The notes: a model not told the origin generated them from the letters alone. 64,000 bases of DNA from Janibacter sp. HTCC2649 (GCF_000152705.1 NZ_CH672413.1:1084205-1148204); one strand, 5' to 3'; positions 49,158 to 60,480 are shown, counted from the stretch's first letter. Program-made: numbers and translations.

Positions 49158-50812
49158 GCCCCGAACTCCACCGGGTCAGCGTTGTCATCCCGGTCTACAA
49201 CGTCGTTGACTACCTCGAACAGTGCCTCGATTCCGTTGCGGCACAGACGTATCGGTCTCTGGACGTCATTCTGATCGACGATGGCTCCACCGATGGGAGC
49301 GGGCCACTGTGCGACACGCTCGCGGCACGCGACCCACGCTTTCGGGTCATCCATCAGGACAACCACGGGCTCAGCCATGCCCGCAACGTCGGGATCGGCG
49401 CAGCCACGGGGACGTTTGTCACTTTCCTCGACTCGGACGACTGGTGGGAGCCCACATTCGTCTCCTCCCTGGTCAAGGCCATGGATGACCATCCCGGAGC
49501 GGGCACGGCGATGTGCTCGTTGACGCGAGTTCCGGGCGCGACGTACGACCCGCGGATCAGTCAGACGCGGGTTCTCTCTCCTGCGGAGGCCATCGCGCAG
49601 TTCGCGGGACCTCACCACTCCATCTTCGTCATCGCCTGTGCCAAGCTCTTTCGGCGGACCCTGCTGGACACCGACACCTTCCCCATTGGGCGGGTGGCCG
49701 AAGACGCTTTCGCGACTCATCGGTTGCTGATGAAAGCACCCGTCGTCCAAGTCCCCGAGCCGCTGTATCTCTACCGTCAGCGGGCGCACTCGATCACCTC
49801 GCGGCCGATGACCGTGAGCCGCCTGATCGACGAGACCGAAGGCAGTGAACAGCAGATCCAGGACTTCCTCGACGCGGGGTTGACGGACGCCGCTGGCTGG
49901 TCGGCCGATCAGGCCTTCAGGCGCCGCGCCAGGCTCATCGCGATTATGGAATCGACGAAAGCCGAGGGAGTCGACCTCCAGTACGCGGCGTTGGCTCGTC
50001 AGGGGCGATCGATGCGCGGGGTGTCGCGACACCCGGTTTTTCGTGCACTGGCCACACTGAGCACGGCCAGTCCCCGAGCGGCGGTTGCGCTTTTCGGTGG
50101 GTTGTCGTCCCTTTCGCTGCGGACGAAGGCATCGTCCGGAACCGCACCACGCATCGCTCTCACCTTCGACGATGGTCCGGCGCCCGGCACCGCTGATCTG
50201 GCGCATTACCTCGTGGAGCACTCCGCGCAGGCGACGTTCTTCCTCCAGGGCGACCAGATCGAGGCGCGCCCGGACATCGTGCGACTTCTCCACGACTCGC
50301 CCGGTCTCGAACTCGCCACCCATTCACACACCCATCCGGATCTGCACCACGTCGATGCCGATGGCATCCGAGCTGAGCTGCGTCGAAGCAATGACGCCCT
50401 CGAGGCCATCACGGGGAGTGCACCCGGACTCTTCCGCCCACCAATGGGCCATCGCAACGGCCTCATCGACTCGATCGCCGGAGAGTTCGGCCAGCCTGTC
50501 ATCTTGTGGTCAGTGAACTCCATGGACTTCAAGGACCCCGGATCAGCCACCGCCGAAGTCCTCGCCCACGCCGAAGACGGCGACATCATCCTGCTCCACG
50601 ACACGTTCAACGAGACTCTCGACACCGTGAGCCACCTCGTACCCGCGCTGCGCAGCAGAGGTTTTGAGCTGGTGACGGTCAGCTCCCTGCTCGGCGAGAT
50701 GTCACCGGGGGTCGTCTATCGAGGTGCCAACTCCCCTGACGTTCGATTCCGTCGCTGGACGCACCTGCAGCGTCTGCGTATCGCGCGGCGCGCGTCTAGG
50801 CTTCACCGGTGA
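49154..50812 (+). CDS. Fusion of GT2 glycosyltransferase and NodB polysaccharide deacetylase
   Basis: 552 residues. Residues 1-300 are GT2: VSVVIPVYNVVDYLEQCLDSV, VILIDDGSTDGSG, HARNVGIGAATGTFVTFLDSDDWW with the SDD metal site, and YRQRAHSITSRP. Residues about 330-530 are a NodB deacetylase: RIALTFDDGPAPG (near 333), ATHSHTHPDLHH, FRPPMGHRNG and ILLHDTFNETL, keeping the D-D, H-x3-H and final H motifs. The two are joined without a stop, so one chain could add a sugar and deacetylate it. GTG 49154 overlaps the previous stop (GTGA), and the following methyltransferase overlaps again. Confidence 0.88.
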   Translation: MSPELHRVSVVIPVYNVVDYLEQCLDSVAAQTYRSLDVILIDDGSTDGSGPLCDTLAARDPRFRVIHQDNHGLSHARNVGIGAATGTFVTFLDSDDWWEPTFVSSLVKAMDDHPGAGTAMCSLTRVPGATYDPRISQTRVLSPAEAIAQFAGPHHSIFVIACAKLFRRTLLDTDTFPIGRVAEDAFATHRLLMKAPVVQVPEPLYLYRQRAHSITSRPMTVSRLIDETEGSEQQIQDFLDAGLTDAAGWSADQAFRRRARLIAIMESTKAEGVDLQYAALARQGRSMRGVSRHPVFRALATLSTASPRAAVALFGGLSSLSLRTKASSGTAPRIALTFDDGPAPGTADLAHYLVEHSAQATFFLQGDQIEARPDIVRLLHDSPGLELATHSHTHPDLHHVDADGIRAELRRSNDALEAITGSAPGLFRPPMGHRNGLIDSIAGEFGQPVILWSVNSMDFKDPGSATAEVLAHAEDGDIILLHDTFNETLDTVSHLVPALRSRGFELVTVSSLLGEMSPGVVYRGANSPDVRFRRWTHLQRLRIARRASRLHR

Positions 50813-51534
50813 GTGTCTCCTCGTCACCGTCTCGACAGATCGCTGCACGCGTTGGGCGCCGCACGGCGACCGTGGCGCGGGCGGCCTACTACGCCACCGG
50901 ATATCGCGTGCGGTACCCGGGCAAGGAGTCCCTCGAGGGTCGCCTCCACCAGTGGGAGACTGCGACCGGACGAGGGGACGTCCCCCTGGACCAATCACGG
51001 TGGGACGAGCAGTACGGTCGGGGTCGATGGACCTTCTTGTCAGGTATCGAGGAGATGGCGCACTACGCCGTGATCGTCGGCTATGCGACCTTCCTGAAGC
51101 CGCACTCGTCCGTCCTTGACGTGGGCTGTGGCGCAGGTGTGCTTCATGAGCGCTTCGCGGCCGTCGGCTACGAGCGCTACACGGGAGTTGACCTCTCCCG
51201 GGTCGCCGTGGACTCACTGCAGGATTCGACCCCACCGAACGCAATCTTCTATGCCGCGGACGCCGCGACGTTCACGCCGCCGGGAACCTACGACGTCATC
51301 GTCTTCAACGAGTCCATCACGTACTTCAGCGACCCCATGGCGGTGTTCGCGCACTACCAGCAGTTCTTGTCGCCCGCAGGCGTGGTCATCGTCTCCTGCC
51401 ACATCCAGTCGCCGCGCGCCAACGCCATCCTGCTCCAGCTCACACGCGACCACGCCGTCCTCGACGAGACGATCATCAGGCAGGGCAAGGTGTCCTGGAG
51501 GTGCGTTGCCTTCGGCGAAACGCCGCCTGCTTGA
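50809..51534 (+). CDS. SAM-dependent methyltransferase
   Basis: 241 residues. An N-terminal helical extension (about 1-75) precedes the SAM fold: SVLDVGCGAGVLHERFAAVGYERYTGVDLSRVAVDSL near 100-135, then IFYAADAATFTPPGTYDVIVFNESITYFSDP and FLSPAGVVIVSCH. The glycine motif D-V-G-C-G-A-G is perfect. A role in methylating the glycan or its lipid carrier is inferred from position, as it is the third gene of a translationally coupled glycosyltransferase group. GTG 50809 overlaps the fusion gene stop (GTGA). Confidence 0.85.
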   Translation: MSVSSSPSRQIAARVGRRTATVARAAYYATGYRVRYPGKESLEGRLHQWETATGRGDVPLDQSRWDEQYGRGRWTFLSGIEEMAHYAVIVGYATFLKPHSSVLDVGCGAGVLHERFAAVGYERYTGVDLSRVAVDSLQDSTPPNAIFYAADAATFTPPGTYDVIVFNESITYFSDPMAVFAHYQQFLSPAGVVIVSCHIQSPRANAILLQLTRDHAVLDETIIRQGKVSWRCVAFGETPPA

Positions 51535-51571
51535 TCACCCGGATCGTGCCAAAGACGACGTCGGCCTGCCC

Positions 51572-52642
51572 CTAGGAGTTTGGGGATCCGTCCGGTGGAG
51601 TTCCTGGACGGGTGGAGGGCGTCGAGCGACGACGTAGACCCGGTGCCACTGTCGACTTGAGCCTTCCCGCCACACCCACACTGCGAACAAAGAGGCCCGG
51701 CGAGGCCACCGACACGAGTGCGGCGGACTTGTACAGCGCCGAGATCTGCGTGGAGGCCAATAGGACGCGCACATGCGAGGTCATGAAGCGTCGGTACTCG
51801 GCGTCGTATCCGGGAGCTCGTCGAGCCGCCCCCCGGGACGTCGCCTCAAGGGTTCGCAAGGCATGGAGCACGTAGCCGAGGACGAGTTCCTCACGCTTTC
51901 CCGGGTCCGTCTCCGTGGCCCGCGTGAATTCGATGTTGGCGTCCAGGACCTGAAGAATCGTGGGCCCCATGAGTTTGCGATGGCCGTCCATCAGACTTCC
52001 CGCGTGCTGTCGGTAGCCGTACTCGGCTGCGTTCGACAGGGCAACGGTCGTGGACCGTGCCACCAGCCGCGGAAGGATCTCGAGATCCTCGAAATCGCTC
52101 CCCGGCCGGAAGCGGAGATCGGAAAAGGTCCCGGCGGAAATGAGCTTGCCGCACGATGCAAAACCGATGCCGCTCGACACGATCCGGGTCATGACCTCAC
52201 CGCGTGGTTCAACGCGAAGCTCACTACCGGGACGAAAGGCCGCGGGCGCCCCGCCATCCGTGAAGGGAACCAAATCGGCCATGACGAGGTCGGCGTGGGT
52301 GGTCAGCGCTGCGGAGAGCAAGCTCGAGACATACCGGGGCGACACGACATCGTCCGCATCGACGAACGAGATGAACACCCCTGTGGCGATGTCGAGGCCG
52401 CGGTTGCGGGCGGCCGACAGCCCACCGTTGGGTCCGTGGAGAACCCTGACCCGCTCATCCCGCTTGGCCCACGCGTCACAGAGTTCAGGCGTGGCATCGG
52501 TGGACCCGTCGTCCACGAGGATGATCTCCACGTCGCGATGGGATTGGGCGACCAGGCTGGCGACACACTCGTCCAGGTAGTTCTCGACCTGGAAGGCAGG
52601 GACGATCACGCTCACCAAGTCGTTGACGTCATCACTGGACAC
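51572..52642 (-). CDS. Glycosyltransferase family 2
   Basis: 356 residues. LVSVIVPAFQVENYLDECVASLVAQSHRDVEIILVDDGSTD, NGGLSAARNRGLDIATGVFISFVDADDVV (DADD metal site near residue 95) and GKLISAGTFSDLRF are typical GT2 features. The C-terminal 120 residues are helical and end Arg/Pro-rich. GTG 52642 with GGAGG 6 bases upstream; it overlaps the end of the next upstream gene by 11 bases. It converges with the methyltransferase gene across 37 bases. Confidence 0.87.
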   Translation of the reverse strand: MSSDDVNDLVSVIVPAFQVENYLDECVASLVAQSHRDVEIILVDDGSTDATPELCDAWAKRDERVRVLHGPNGGLSAARNRGLDIATGVFISFVDADDVVSPRYVSSLLSAALTTHADLVMADLVPFTDGGAPAAFRPGSELRVEPRGEVMTRIVSSGIGFASCGKLISAGTFSDLRFRPGSDFEDLEILPRLVARSTTVALSNAAEYGYRQHAGSLMDGHRKLMGPTILQVLDANIEFTRATETDPGKREELVLGYVLHALRTLEATSRGAARRAPGYDAEYRRFMTSHVRVLLASTQISALYKSAALVSVASPGLFVRSVGVAGRLKSTVAPGLRRRSTPSTRPGTPPDGSPNS

Positions 52643-53636
52643 GGAGTTCCTCCACTGCAGCCGCCAGCCGATCACGGAACTCGGTCCGGCCCAGCACGTC
52701 CAAGTCACGCTCGTCCGGGCTGCAGCCGCCCGCGAGCAGCTCGTCCCAGCTGATCTCACCGTCATCGGTGATTCGAGAGGTTCCCGGCTGCCACGCTGCT
52801 TGGTTGCTGAACACTCCGATGGGGCGCGAGGCGACCGCCGGGGCGTAGCGGAGCGCATCAGCGGTGCTCCAGCCGAAGCCCTCGGTCAAGGAGAAGGAGA
52901 CGTAGGCAGCGCATCGCTCATACAGGTACCGAATCTCGGCCGGCGATGCGTCCGTGACATGGGTGATGCGAGGGTGGTGGAGCAGTTCCGGCGGGATGTC
53001 GAAACGCGTGGTGGCCTGGCTGTGGCACCACACGAAGGGCAGGGGTGCGGCGTCTGCGGCCCGCGCGAGATCCGTCACCCCCTTGATCGGATCGTACGGA
53101 TTGAAGACGGTCAGGAGGTACCGGTCGGGCAGGTCGACCCTCGGCCTTTCCCCGCTCGGGGCGAGGTCAAAGACCGGCGGGGGCAGGAGAACGGACCGAG
53201 CTCCCTTCGGCACCAGCTGGATGTTGTCGGGCGCCTGCATGGCGATGGCGTCGAATCGCTGCGCCACATCAGGTTCGACGGCATTGCCGGAGGGGATCAG
53301 GAGTCGGACATCAGCAGTAGCTGCCGGAACGACATGCGCACCTGAGAGGAACTGCAGGTAGACGTCATAGTGCGGATGAAACGCTCGCCGCACGGGATTG
53401 ACCACCGTCTGCAGCACTCGCCCCTTGAAGCCGGAGCGATGTCCCGACCCCCACCACCCGCGGTCGTCGGCAGTGCTCACGCGGACCCCTGCTGGGACCA
53501 CCGACCAGGGCCCCTCCAGACGATGGCGGACGACAACGTCGACCTCCTCGCCCTGCAGCGCTTGGACAATCGAGTAGAGCGCACGCTCCGCGCCACCCGC
53601 GCCTCCGAGCCAGCCGGAACTGATCAGCACCCGCAT
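52632..53636 (-). CDS. Glycosyltransferase, GT4-like
   Basis: 334 residues. MRVLISSGWLGGAGGAERALYSIVQAL is a GT4-like start. LTVFNPYDPIKGVTDLARAAD and CAAYVSFSLTEGFGWSTADALRYAPAVASRPIGVFSNQA represent the donor domain, in which the E-G-F-G-W-S-x-x-D-A-L replaces the usual E-G-F-x-x-x-x-x-E. The N-terminal domain is short. It is translationally coupled to the downstream GT2 gene. CAGGGGA lies about 10 bases before ATG 53636. A 131-base gap separates it from the GT14-like gene downstream of the same strand direction. Confidence 0.78.
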   Translation of the reverse strand: MRVLISSGWLGGAGGAERALYSIVQALQGEEVDVVVRHRLEGPWSVVPAGVRVSTADDRGWWGSGHRSGFKGRVLQTVVNPVRRAFHPHYDVYLQFLSGAHVVPAATADVRLLIPSGNAVEPDVAQRFDAIAMQAPDNIQLVPKGARSVLLPPPVFDLAPSGERPRVDLPDRYLLTVFNPYDPIKGVTDLARAADAAPLPFVWCHSQATTRFDIPPELLHHPRITHVTDASPAEIRYLYERCAAYVSFSLTEGFGWSTADALRYAPAVASRPIGVFSNQAAWQPGTSRITDDGEISWDELLAGGCSPDERDLDVLGRTEFRDRLAAAVEELRVQ

Positions 53637-53767
53637 GCGATTCGATCCCCTGTCTCAGTGCCACGTGAACTTCGCGGACCCTGTGATGGTTGATCCGGGA
53701 CGGACCCTGCGTGCCGAATGGTGAGTCTCCACTGGCCCGAGGTTAGTCCATCGACCACCGCCGGGTG

Positions 53768-54673
53768 TCACGCTCGCCCAGATGTGATCAGCACGTGTTC
53801 ATACAGTTTCTCGATCACGACCTTGTCGACATTCGGGTCGAACTTGCGGGCGAACATGCGGTCCGAGGACGTCAGTTCGTCGAGGTCGGCCTCCACCCAG
53901 GTAGTGGGGCTCCCGGCTCCGGCCCCACGGGCGAAGTCGATGAGCCGCACGTTGCTCCGATAGGGCTCGTCGTAGTCAAAGACCCTGTCCCTGAAGTACG
54001 AATTCCAGACGAGTGTTTGGACGTAGAACTCCGTCGGGATGAAGGCCCCCTTGAACATGCGCCTGAGGTCAGCCTGTCTCGACACGATGAAGGCAGCGAG
54101 TTCGGAACTGACCGAGTACCAGTCGCTGCCATACCTCAGCTCCACCCCGAAACCTGCTGTCCGGTCCACGCCCAGCCTGCGTTGGCCCCAGAGTGCGACC
54201 GTGCGCGCCCGCAGATAGGCGCGACGCACCAGGGGTTTCGGCGAGCGGTAGTAGCGATTGAGGGGGTGACGCAGGGCGACCCACCAGTGGGCTTGGGGAG
54301 AGGCTTTGTTGAACGCCACGAACTCCCGTCCTGCGTGCGAGGTGAAGAACCGATGCATTTCATCGCAACTCTGCAGCGGGAGATCCGAGTCCGACACCAG
54401 GTGCAGGTAGGAGTACTCCCCGCGATCCAGAGCGAGGCGCATCATCTCGACGATGCTCTCGATCTGCGAGTAGTCCCCCCAATAGACCCTCATTCGAGGG
54501 ACCAGGATCACCCGCGCGTGCTGACACAGAGTCGCAAAAAAGGTCTCGTCAAAATCCTCGACCTTCTTGTCGACATGCAGATAGATGTCGTTGCGCTCGT
54601 CGTCGAGCAGCAACATGAGCTTCTCAAGGACGAAGAAGTTGTTGTACGCAGCGATCAAGAAGGCGTGGCGCAT
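53768..54673 (-). CDS. Core-2/I-branching-like glycosyltransferase (GT14)
   Basis: 301 residues. MRHAFLIAAYNNFFVLEKLMLLLDDERNDIYLHVDKK, RMRVYWGDYSQIESIVEMMRLAL, YSYLHLVSDSDLPLQS and GSDWYSVSSELAAFIV are characteristic of the beta-1,6-N-acetylglucosaminyltransferase family (GT14), which includes vertebrate branching enzymes and bacterial capsule enzymes. Cation-independent action is known for the family. ATG 54673 has GAGGAGG about 7 bases upstream; an upstream in-frame start would be spurious. It is divergent from a methyltransferase. Confidence 0.87.
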   Translation of the reverse strand: MRHAFLIAAYNNFFVLEKLMLLLDDERNDIYLHVDKKVEDFDETFFATLCQHARVILVPRMRVYWGDYSQIESIVEMMRLALDRGEYSYLHLVSDSDLPLQSCDEMHRFFTSHAGREFVAFNKASPQAHWWVALRHPLNRYYRSPKPLVRRAYLRARTVALWGQRRLGVDRTAGFGVELRYGSDWYSVSSELAAFIVSRQADLRRMFKGAFIPTEFYVQTLVWNSYFRDRVFDYDEPYRSNVRLIDFARGAGAGSPTTWVEADLDELTSSDRMFARKFDPNVDKVVIEKLYEHVLITSGRA

Positions 54674-54847
54674 CCGGGAACCTCCTCGATCCATCGCAAC
54701 AGTGCGCGTCACCGACTCACCCGATGGAGGCGCTCGTGGAGCACTTGTCCCAGCGTAGTCGCCGCCGTACCGGTAGGTTGGCGAGCCAGCCCACGCATGC
54801 TAGCCACGCATCGCGAGGTGCACCATCGGTGAAGCAGGAGGCACAGC

Positions 54848-55567
54848 ATGGTCAGCCGACCCCGGGGTGTGGCCAAGCGGCTGCGCACGCCAGCGCGCAG
54901 GTGGCGGGCTGGCGTGCTTCTGGGCGCGGGCAATGCCCTGAACCTCCTCGTGCGCCTCTATGGCGACACGGACAAGTTGTCGCACGGCTACCTACCGCAC
55001 TACGAGACCCACGTGGGTCCACGTCGCTTCGACTCCATGTTGGTCTTCGAGATCGGGGTCGGAGGATACGAGAGCCTCACCCCTGGAGGGTCGCTCGCCG
55101 TGTGGCGTGACTACTTCTTCCGCTCCAGGATCGTGGGCCTGGACATCGAGGACAAGCTCGTGCGCCTGGGGAGTCGCGTCGCCTTCGAGCGCGCAGACCA
55201 GAACAGCCACGAGGATCTCAGGGCCGTCGTCGCTCGGCACGGCGTGCCGGACATCGTCATTGACGACGGCTCCCACGTCGGCGCCCACATCAGAGCCACC
55301 TTCGAGTTTCTGTGGCCCCAGATGCGGGCCGGGAGCATCTACGTCATCGAGGACCTGTCGACCAGCTACTACCCAAGCTACGACGGAGGCGACCCTCCTC
55401 CGCCGTCCTCGGCCATTGCCCTGCTGCAGAGCATGGTCGACAGCGTTCAGGCGCAAGACAACACCTTCGACCGCTATCCCGAATGGGGCACGAGGTCTGC
55501 GCCGGCGCACGCGGACCTCCAGGCTCTCCATGTCTACCCGGGGATCGCCTTCATCGTGAAGGGTTGA
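54848..55567 (+). CDS. MycE-like sugar methyltransferase
   Basis: 239 residues. LVFEIGVGGYESLTPGGSLAVWRDYFFRSRIVGLDIEDK is very like the SAM-binding part of MycE and related sugar O-methyltransferases, and DIVIDDGSHVGAHIRATFEFLWPQMRAGSIYVIEDLSTSY supplies the metal-binding D-D...H and E-D residues. These enzymes methylate deoxysugars on macrolides and glycans; here a sugar of the exported polymer is the likely target. AGGAGG 7 bases before ATG 54848. It ends the run of glycosyltransferase genes and converges with the UDP-sugar dehydrogenase. Confidence 0.83.
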   Translation: MVSRPRGVAKRLRTPARRWRAGVLLGAGNALNLLVRLYGDTDKLSHGYLPHYETHVGPRRFDSMLVFEIGVGGYESLTPGGSLAVWRDYFFRSRIVGLDIEDKLVRLGSRVAFERADQNSHEDLRAVVARHGVPDIVIDDGSHVGAHIRATFEFLWPQMRAGSIYVIEDLSTSYYPSYDGGDPPPPSSAIALLQSMVDSVQAQDNTFDRYPEWGTRSAPAHADLQALHVYPGIAFIVKG

Positions 55568-55629
55568 CTCGTCGGGTGCGGCTGGATGTCTCGGTCGAGC
55601 GGGCCCACGCTGAGCGCCGACGCCCCGGG

Positions 55630-56951
<1,322 letters not shown>

Positions 56952-56955
<4 letters not shown>

Positions 56956-58763
56956 CGTGTGGTCCCTCCACGGGCGTCTTCATGGGCGGTCGGGTGGGCT
57001 TCGAGAGCGCCCAGATCAAGGTGGTGGTCGCTGTGGCCAGCGAGCACATCGGACGGCTGGACGTGCGGGACGGACACTTGCGTGATGAGGGGGTGCGCGG
57101 TCGGACTTCCCTGTTCGGCTGCGCTGAGGAGAACCTCGTGGAGCTTCTCGCCCTCGCGCAGGCCGGTGAACCTGACAGGCACGTCCTTGCCGGACTCCTC
57201 GATGAGGCGGCGGGCGACGTCGATGATCCGCACCGGCTCCCCCATGTCGAGGACGAGGACATCTCCGGGCCGACCGATCGCCGACGCCTGGAGCACGAGC
57301 TCACAGGCCTCCGGAATCGTCATGAAGAACCGGCTGACTTCGGGGTCCGTGACGGTCACCGGGCCCCCACGCTCGATCTGTGCGCGGAAGGTGTCGAGGA
57401 CTGAGCCGCGCGAGCCGAGCACGTTGCCGAAGCGCACCGAGAGGTAGCGCAGTCCGGTCTCCGCGGCATACCAGGCAGTCATGCGCTCGGCGACCCGCTT
57501 CGTCTGTCCGAGAACGCTGGTCGCGTCAGCGGCCTTGTCGGTCGAGATGTTGACGAAGTGCTCGACACCATTGGTGGCGGCACACTCGAGGACGTTCAGG
57601 GTGCCGAGGACGTTGGTCTTCCAACCTTCTTCGGGGAAGCGCTCGAGCATGGGGAGGTGCTTGAGCGCAGCCGCGTGGAAGACCACCTCGGGAGCCAGTC
57701 GGCTGAACACCGCGCAGACAGCGTCCTTGTCGCGGATGTCGCAGAGCACCGTGTCGTCGGTGTCCAGGAGTCCGTTGCCGTCGATCGAGAGCTGGGTCGC
57801 GTGCAGGGCCGACTCGTCGCGGTCGAGGAGGATGAGCTTGGCCGGTCCGAGCTGGCGCACCTGGCGGGCGAGCTCGGAACCGATGGACCCTCCGGCACCG
57901 GTGACGAGGACGACCTTGCCGGTGACGTGGTCAGTGATCCCCGACAGGTCGGTCTCGATCGGTCGGCGACCGAGCAGGTCGGCAACGTTGAAGGCACGCA
58001 GCTTGTCGAGCTCGAGCCGTCCCGAGATCATCTCGCGCAGCGGGGGAACGACGACGAGGTCAACGCCGGCTTCGGTGCAGTGGTCGGAGACTCGCTGGAT
58101 GAGCTGGGGGCTGGCCTCGCTGATGGCGAGCACGACGACCTGGGCGCCGGTCGCACGAGCCACGCGGACGAGGTCGCTGCCTCTGCCCAGCATGCGATAG
58201 CCGCGCACACGCAGGAACCGCAGTCTGGGGTCGTCGTCGATGAAACCGACGATCGCGTAGGGCGAGTCGGCCGAACCGTCGACCAGGCCAGCGAGCTGGT
58301 GTCCGGCATCGCCGGCACCGTAGATGAGGGCCGGAACTCCTGAGCCATCCCCATGGCGTCGCATTTCACGCGTGCGGGCCATGCGGAAGACCCATCGGCC
58401 GGCGGTCATGAAAAGAAAGGCCATGGCCGGCATGACGAAGGCGATGCCGCGCGAGAACAGCGGTGCGGCGATGTAGAAGGCGGCACCGAGGACGACGCTG
58501 ATGGCGATGACCAGCTGGCCGAGGGAAGTCACCTCGTCGAAGCTGCCGACCTTGGAACGGCCGAGGTAGAGGTGGGTCCAGAAACCGCCGACGACCTGCA
58601 GGGCGATCGCTCCGGCGACATAGGTCCAGGCGATGACCCACATCCGCTCGCTGAGCATGAACTCGTGGCGGACGAGGAGGAACCCCAGCAGGGCGAGCAG
58701 CCAGGATGCGGCATCCCACCCGATCATCACCGAGCGTCGAGCGAAGATCTGCGACCTCGACAT
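56952..58763 (-). CDS. UDP-sugar 4,6-dehydratase, membrane-anchored (WbpM/FlaA1 type)
   Basis: 603 residues. Four to five N-terminal membrane helices (about 13-130), then a small Rossmann domain ([17 protein letters not shown]), then the catalytic domain: [21 protein letters not shown] near 305, [18 protein letters not shown] and [29 protein letters not shown] with the Ser-Thr-Asp-Lys motif that replaces YxxxK. It converts UDP-GlcNAc to the 4-keto-6-deoxy sugar that starts bacillosamine, fucosamine or quinovosamine synthesis. It is the first gene of the unit with the 6-dehydrogenase. A GGGG ribosome-binding site and the 153-base gap upstream suggest its promoter there. Confidence 0.93.
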
Positions 58764-58888
58764 CTAGCACCCCTGGAAACCCGTCGATTCGTCAACTCCT
58801 GACGACACCACCGACGCTAGGTGGGTGCTACTTGGCGCGAGTGGTGAACTCCGAGAACTCCACCCAAGGGGCAAGAATCGTGGCCAGT

Positions 58889-58920
58889 CTGACTAGTTAC
58901 CGCTAGTCCGAACTAGTCAG
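58889..58920 (-). terminator. Hairpin at the end of the amidohydrolase gene
   Basis: CTGACTAGTT (58889-58898) and AACTAGTCAG (58911-58920) are perfect inverted copies, 12 bases apart; CTAGT also occurs in the loop. The right arm contains the stop of the amidohydrolase. No clear T-run, so the terminator role is moderate. The rest of the 153-base gap upstream of the dehydratase shows no other clear structure. Confidence 0.5.
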
Positions 58921-60431
58921 TAACTACGCTGAACGACCCTTCCGGCCACGATCGTGGCCGCGACCTGCATCGATCGCAGGTGCGCAGCGACAGCGGCACC
59001 GGTCGAGCCCTGCGCACCCGGGTCGGCATCGAGGAGGGCGAGGTCGGCGAGGCTTCCGACGCCGATCGTCCCCGCTCCGTCGACACTGGCCGCGAGGGCC
59101 TGGGCCACCGTGATCGTCTCTGCCGCATTCCACTCCTCTCGCTCGTCACCGGAGCGGTGGACGGCGGCGGCCATCGCCTCCCACGGGTCGAGTGGTGCGA
59201 CGGGAGCGTCGGAACCGAGCACGAGATTGACGCCGGCTTCGAGCATGGAGCGGAGGGCGAAGCAGCGGTCGGCCCGGTCGGGCCAGCACTGGTGCGTGAC
59301 GTCGCGGTCATCGAGCAGGTGGGCCGGCTGGACGCTGGCGACCACGCCGAGGGCAGCCATGCGTTCGACATCGGCCGGGGCAACGAGCTGCGCGTGCTCG
59401 ATCGTGCCGCGAGCGCCAGTGCCGGAGAATGCATCCAGCGCAATCCCCACTGCGGCGTCGCCGATGGCGTGCACCGCGACCTCGAGCCCGTTGCGCGTCG
59501 CCAGCTCGAGCAGCTCGCCGAGCTCCTCGGGTGAGTTGTTGGCGCGCCCTCTGGGAAACTCGAGGACGTCGTCGCCGACATAGGGGTCATAGCAGAACGC
59601 CGTGCGCGTGTTGAGCGACCCGTCGCTGATGATCTTGAGGGGGCCCATCGTGATGAGCCCGGCCCGATCGAGAACGTCACCACTGCGGCGGCCGGCGGCG
59701 ATCGTGTCGGCCAGCCCGGCGGCATACGTCGCCGTGCGCACCCGGACCACGGCGAGACCTGAGTCGGAACGCTCCGCCCAGTCGGTCGCGTTGTCGGCCC
59801 ACTCGAACTCGCGCACGCCGACGACGCCGCGACGCACGGCGGCGTCCAAGACCTTGGCGTATGCCGTCCGCCTGCCTTCCGCTGTCATCGTCGCCTCGTC
59901 GAGACGGGCGAAGACGGGGAACCACTCGTTCTCCTCGACGACGCCGTCACGTGGCGGGACGTCGAGGAGACGCAACGCGGCGGAGTTGAGCCAACCGTGG
60001 TGGGCGTCCCCGCTGATGAGGACGACCGGGATGTCGCCGCTCACCTCGTCGAGCTCGGCAACGGTGGGCTGGCGGTCCCAGGCGGCGGCGCGGTGACCGA
60101 ACCCCTGGATCACCGTGTCGGGCGCTCCCCCGCGACGCGAGCCGACCTCGGCAGCGATGAGGCGGACTGCGGCCTCCGGGCTGGTCGTGGACGAGAGGTC
60201 CAGCCGTCCCGCCGTCGCGGCCCACTGGCCGAGGTGGACGTGCTGGTCCCAGAGTCCCGGGATGAGCCAACGACCCTCGGCATCGAGCACCTCGTCGCTG
60301 GCCGACGGTTGCAGGCGGGGCGCCAGCTCGACGACTCGGTCGCCGACGATGCGCAGGTCGACCTCGCCCTCGGGAGCCGGACCGTCACCGATCCGAACGA
60401 TGCGCACCCGGCGAAGAAGCAACGACGTCAT
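58917..60431 (-). CDS. YtcJ-like amidohydrolase
   Basis: 504 residues of amidohydrolase 3 family. LIPGLWDQHVHLGQWA holds the His-x-His metal motif near residue 60. DAHHGWLNSAALRLLD is the YtcJ-type signature. MGPLKIISDGSLNTRTAF, VAVHAIGDAAV (metal His), IEHAQLVAPADVERMA and LGSDAPVAPLDPWEAMAAAVHR complete the barrel. Family members hydrolyse amides of unknown small molecules; no substrate is visible. ATG 60431 has TACGCT (60438-60443) 6 bases upstream, so it is probably leaderless, and it lies divergent from the ArsR-type regulator, which could regulate it. Confidence 0.87.
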   Translation of the reverse strand: MTSLLLRRVRIVRIGDGPAPEGEVDLRIVGDRVVELAPRLQPSASDEVLDAEGRWLIPGLWDQHVHLGQWAATAGRLDLSSTTSPEAAVRLIAAEVGSRRGGAPDTVIQGFGHRAAAWDRQPTVAELDEVSGDIPVVLISGDAHHGWLNSAALRLLDVPPRDGVVEENEWFPVFARLDEATMTAEGRRTAYAKVLDAAVRRGVVGVREFEWADNATDWAERSDSGLAVVRVRTATYAAGLADTIAAGRRSGDVLDRAGLITMGPLKIISDGSLNTRTAFCYDPYVGDDVLEFPRGRANNSPEELGELLELATRNGLEVAVHAIGDAAVGIALDAFSGTGARGTIEHAQLVAPADVERMAALGVVASVQPAHLLDDRDVTHQCWPDRADRCFALRSMLEAGVNLVLGSDAPVAPLDPWEAMAAAVHRSGDEREEWNAAETITVAQALAASVDGAGTIGVGSLADLALLDADPGAQGSTGAAVAAHLRSMQVAATIVAGRVVQRSY

Positions 60432-60450
60432 CGCGGAAGCGTAGGGCCTC

Positions 60451-60480
60451 TTGACATGTGACTTTTTCGTCACATAATGA
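60451..60480 (+). promoter_or_regulatory. ArsR-gene promoter with embedded operator
   Basis: TTGACA (60451-60456) and CATAAT/TAATGA (60473-60480) form a near-consensus promoter. Between them ATGTGAC-TTTTTC-GTCACAT (60456-60475) is a perfect 7+7 inverted repeat, ideally placed for a winged-helix dimer that represses its own gene. The predicted transcript start falls at or next to GTG 60485, implying a leaderless mRNA. The divergent amidohydrolase -10 (60438-60443) is only 8 bases away, so the operator may control both genes. Confidence 0.75.
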
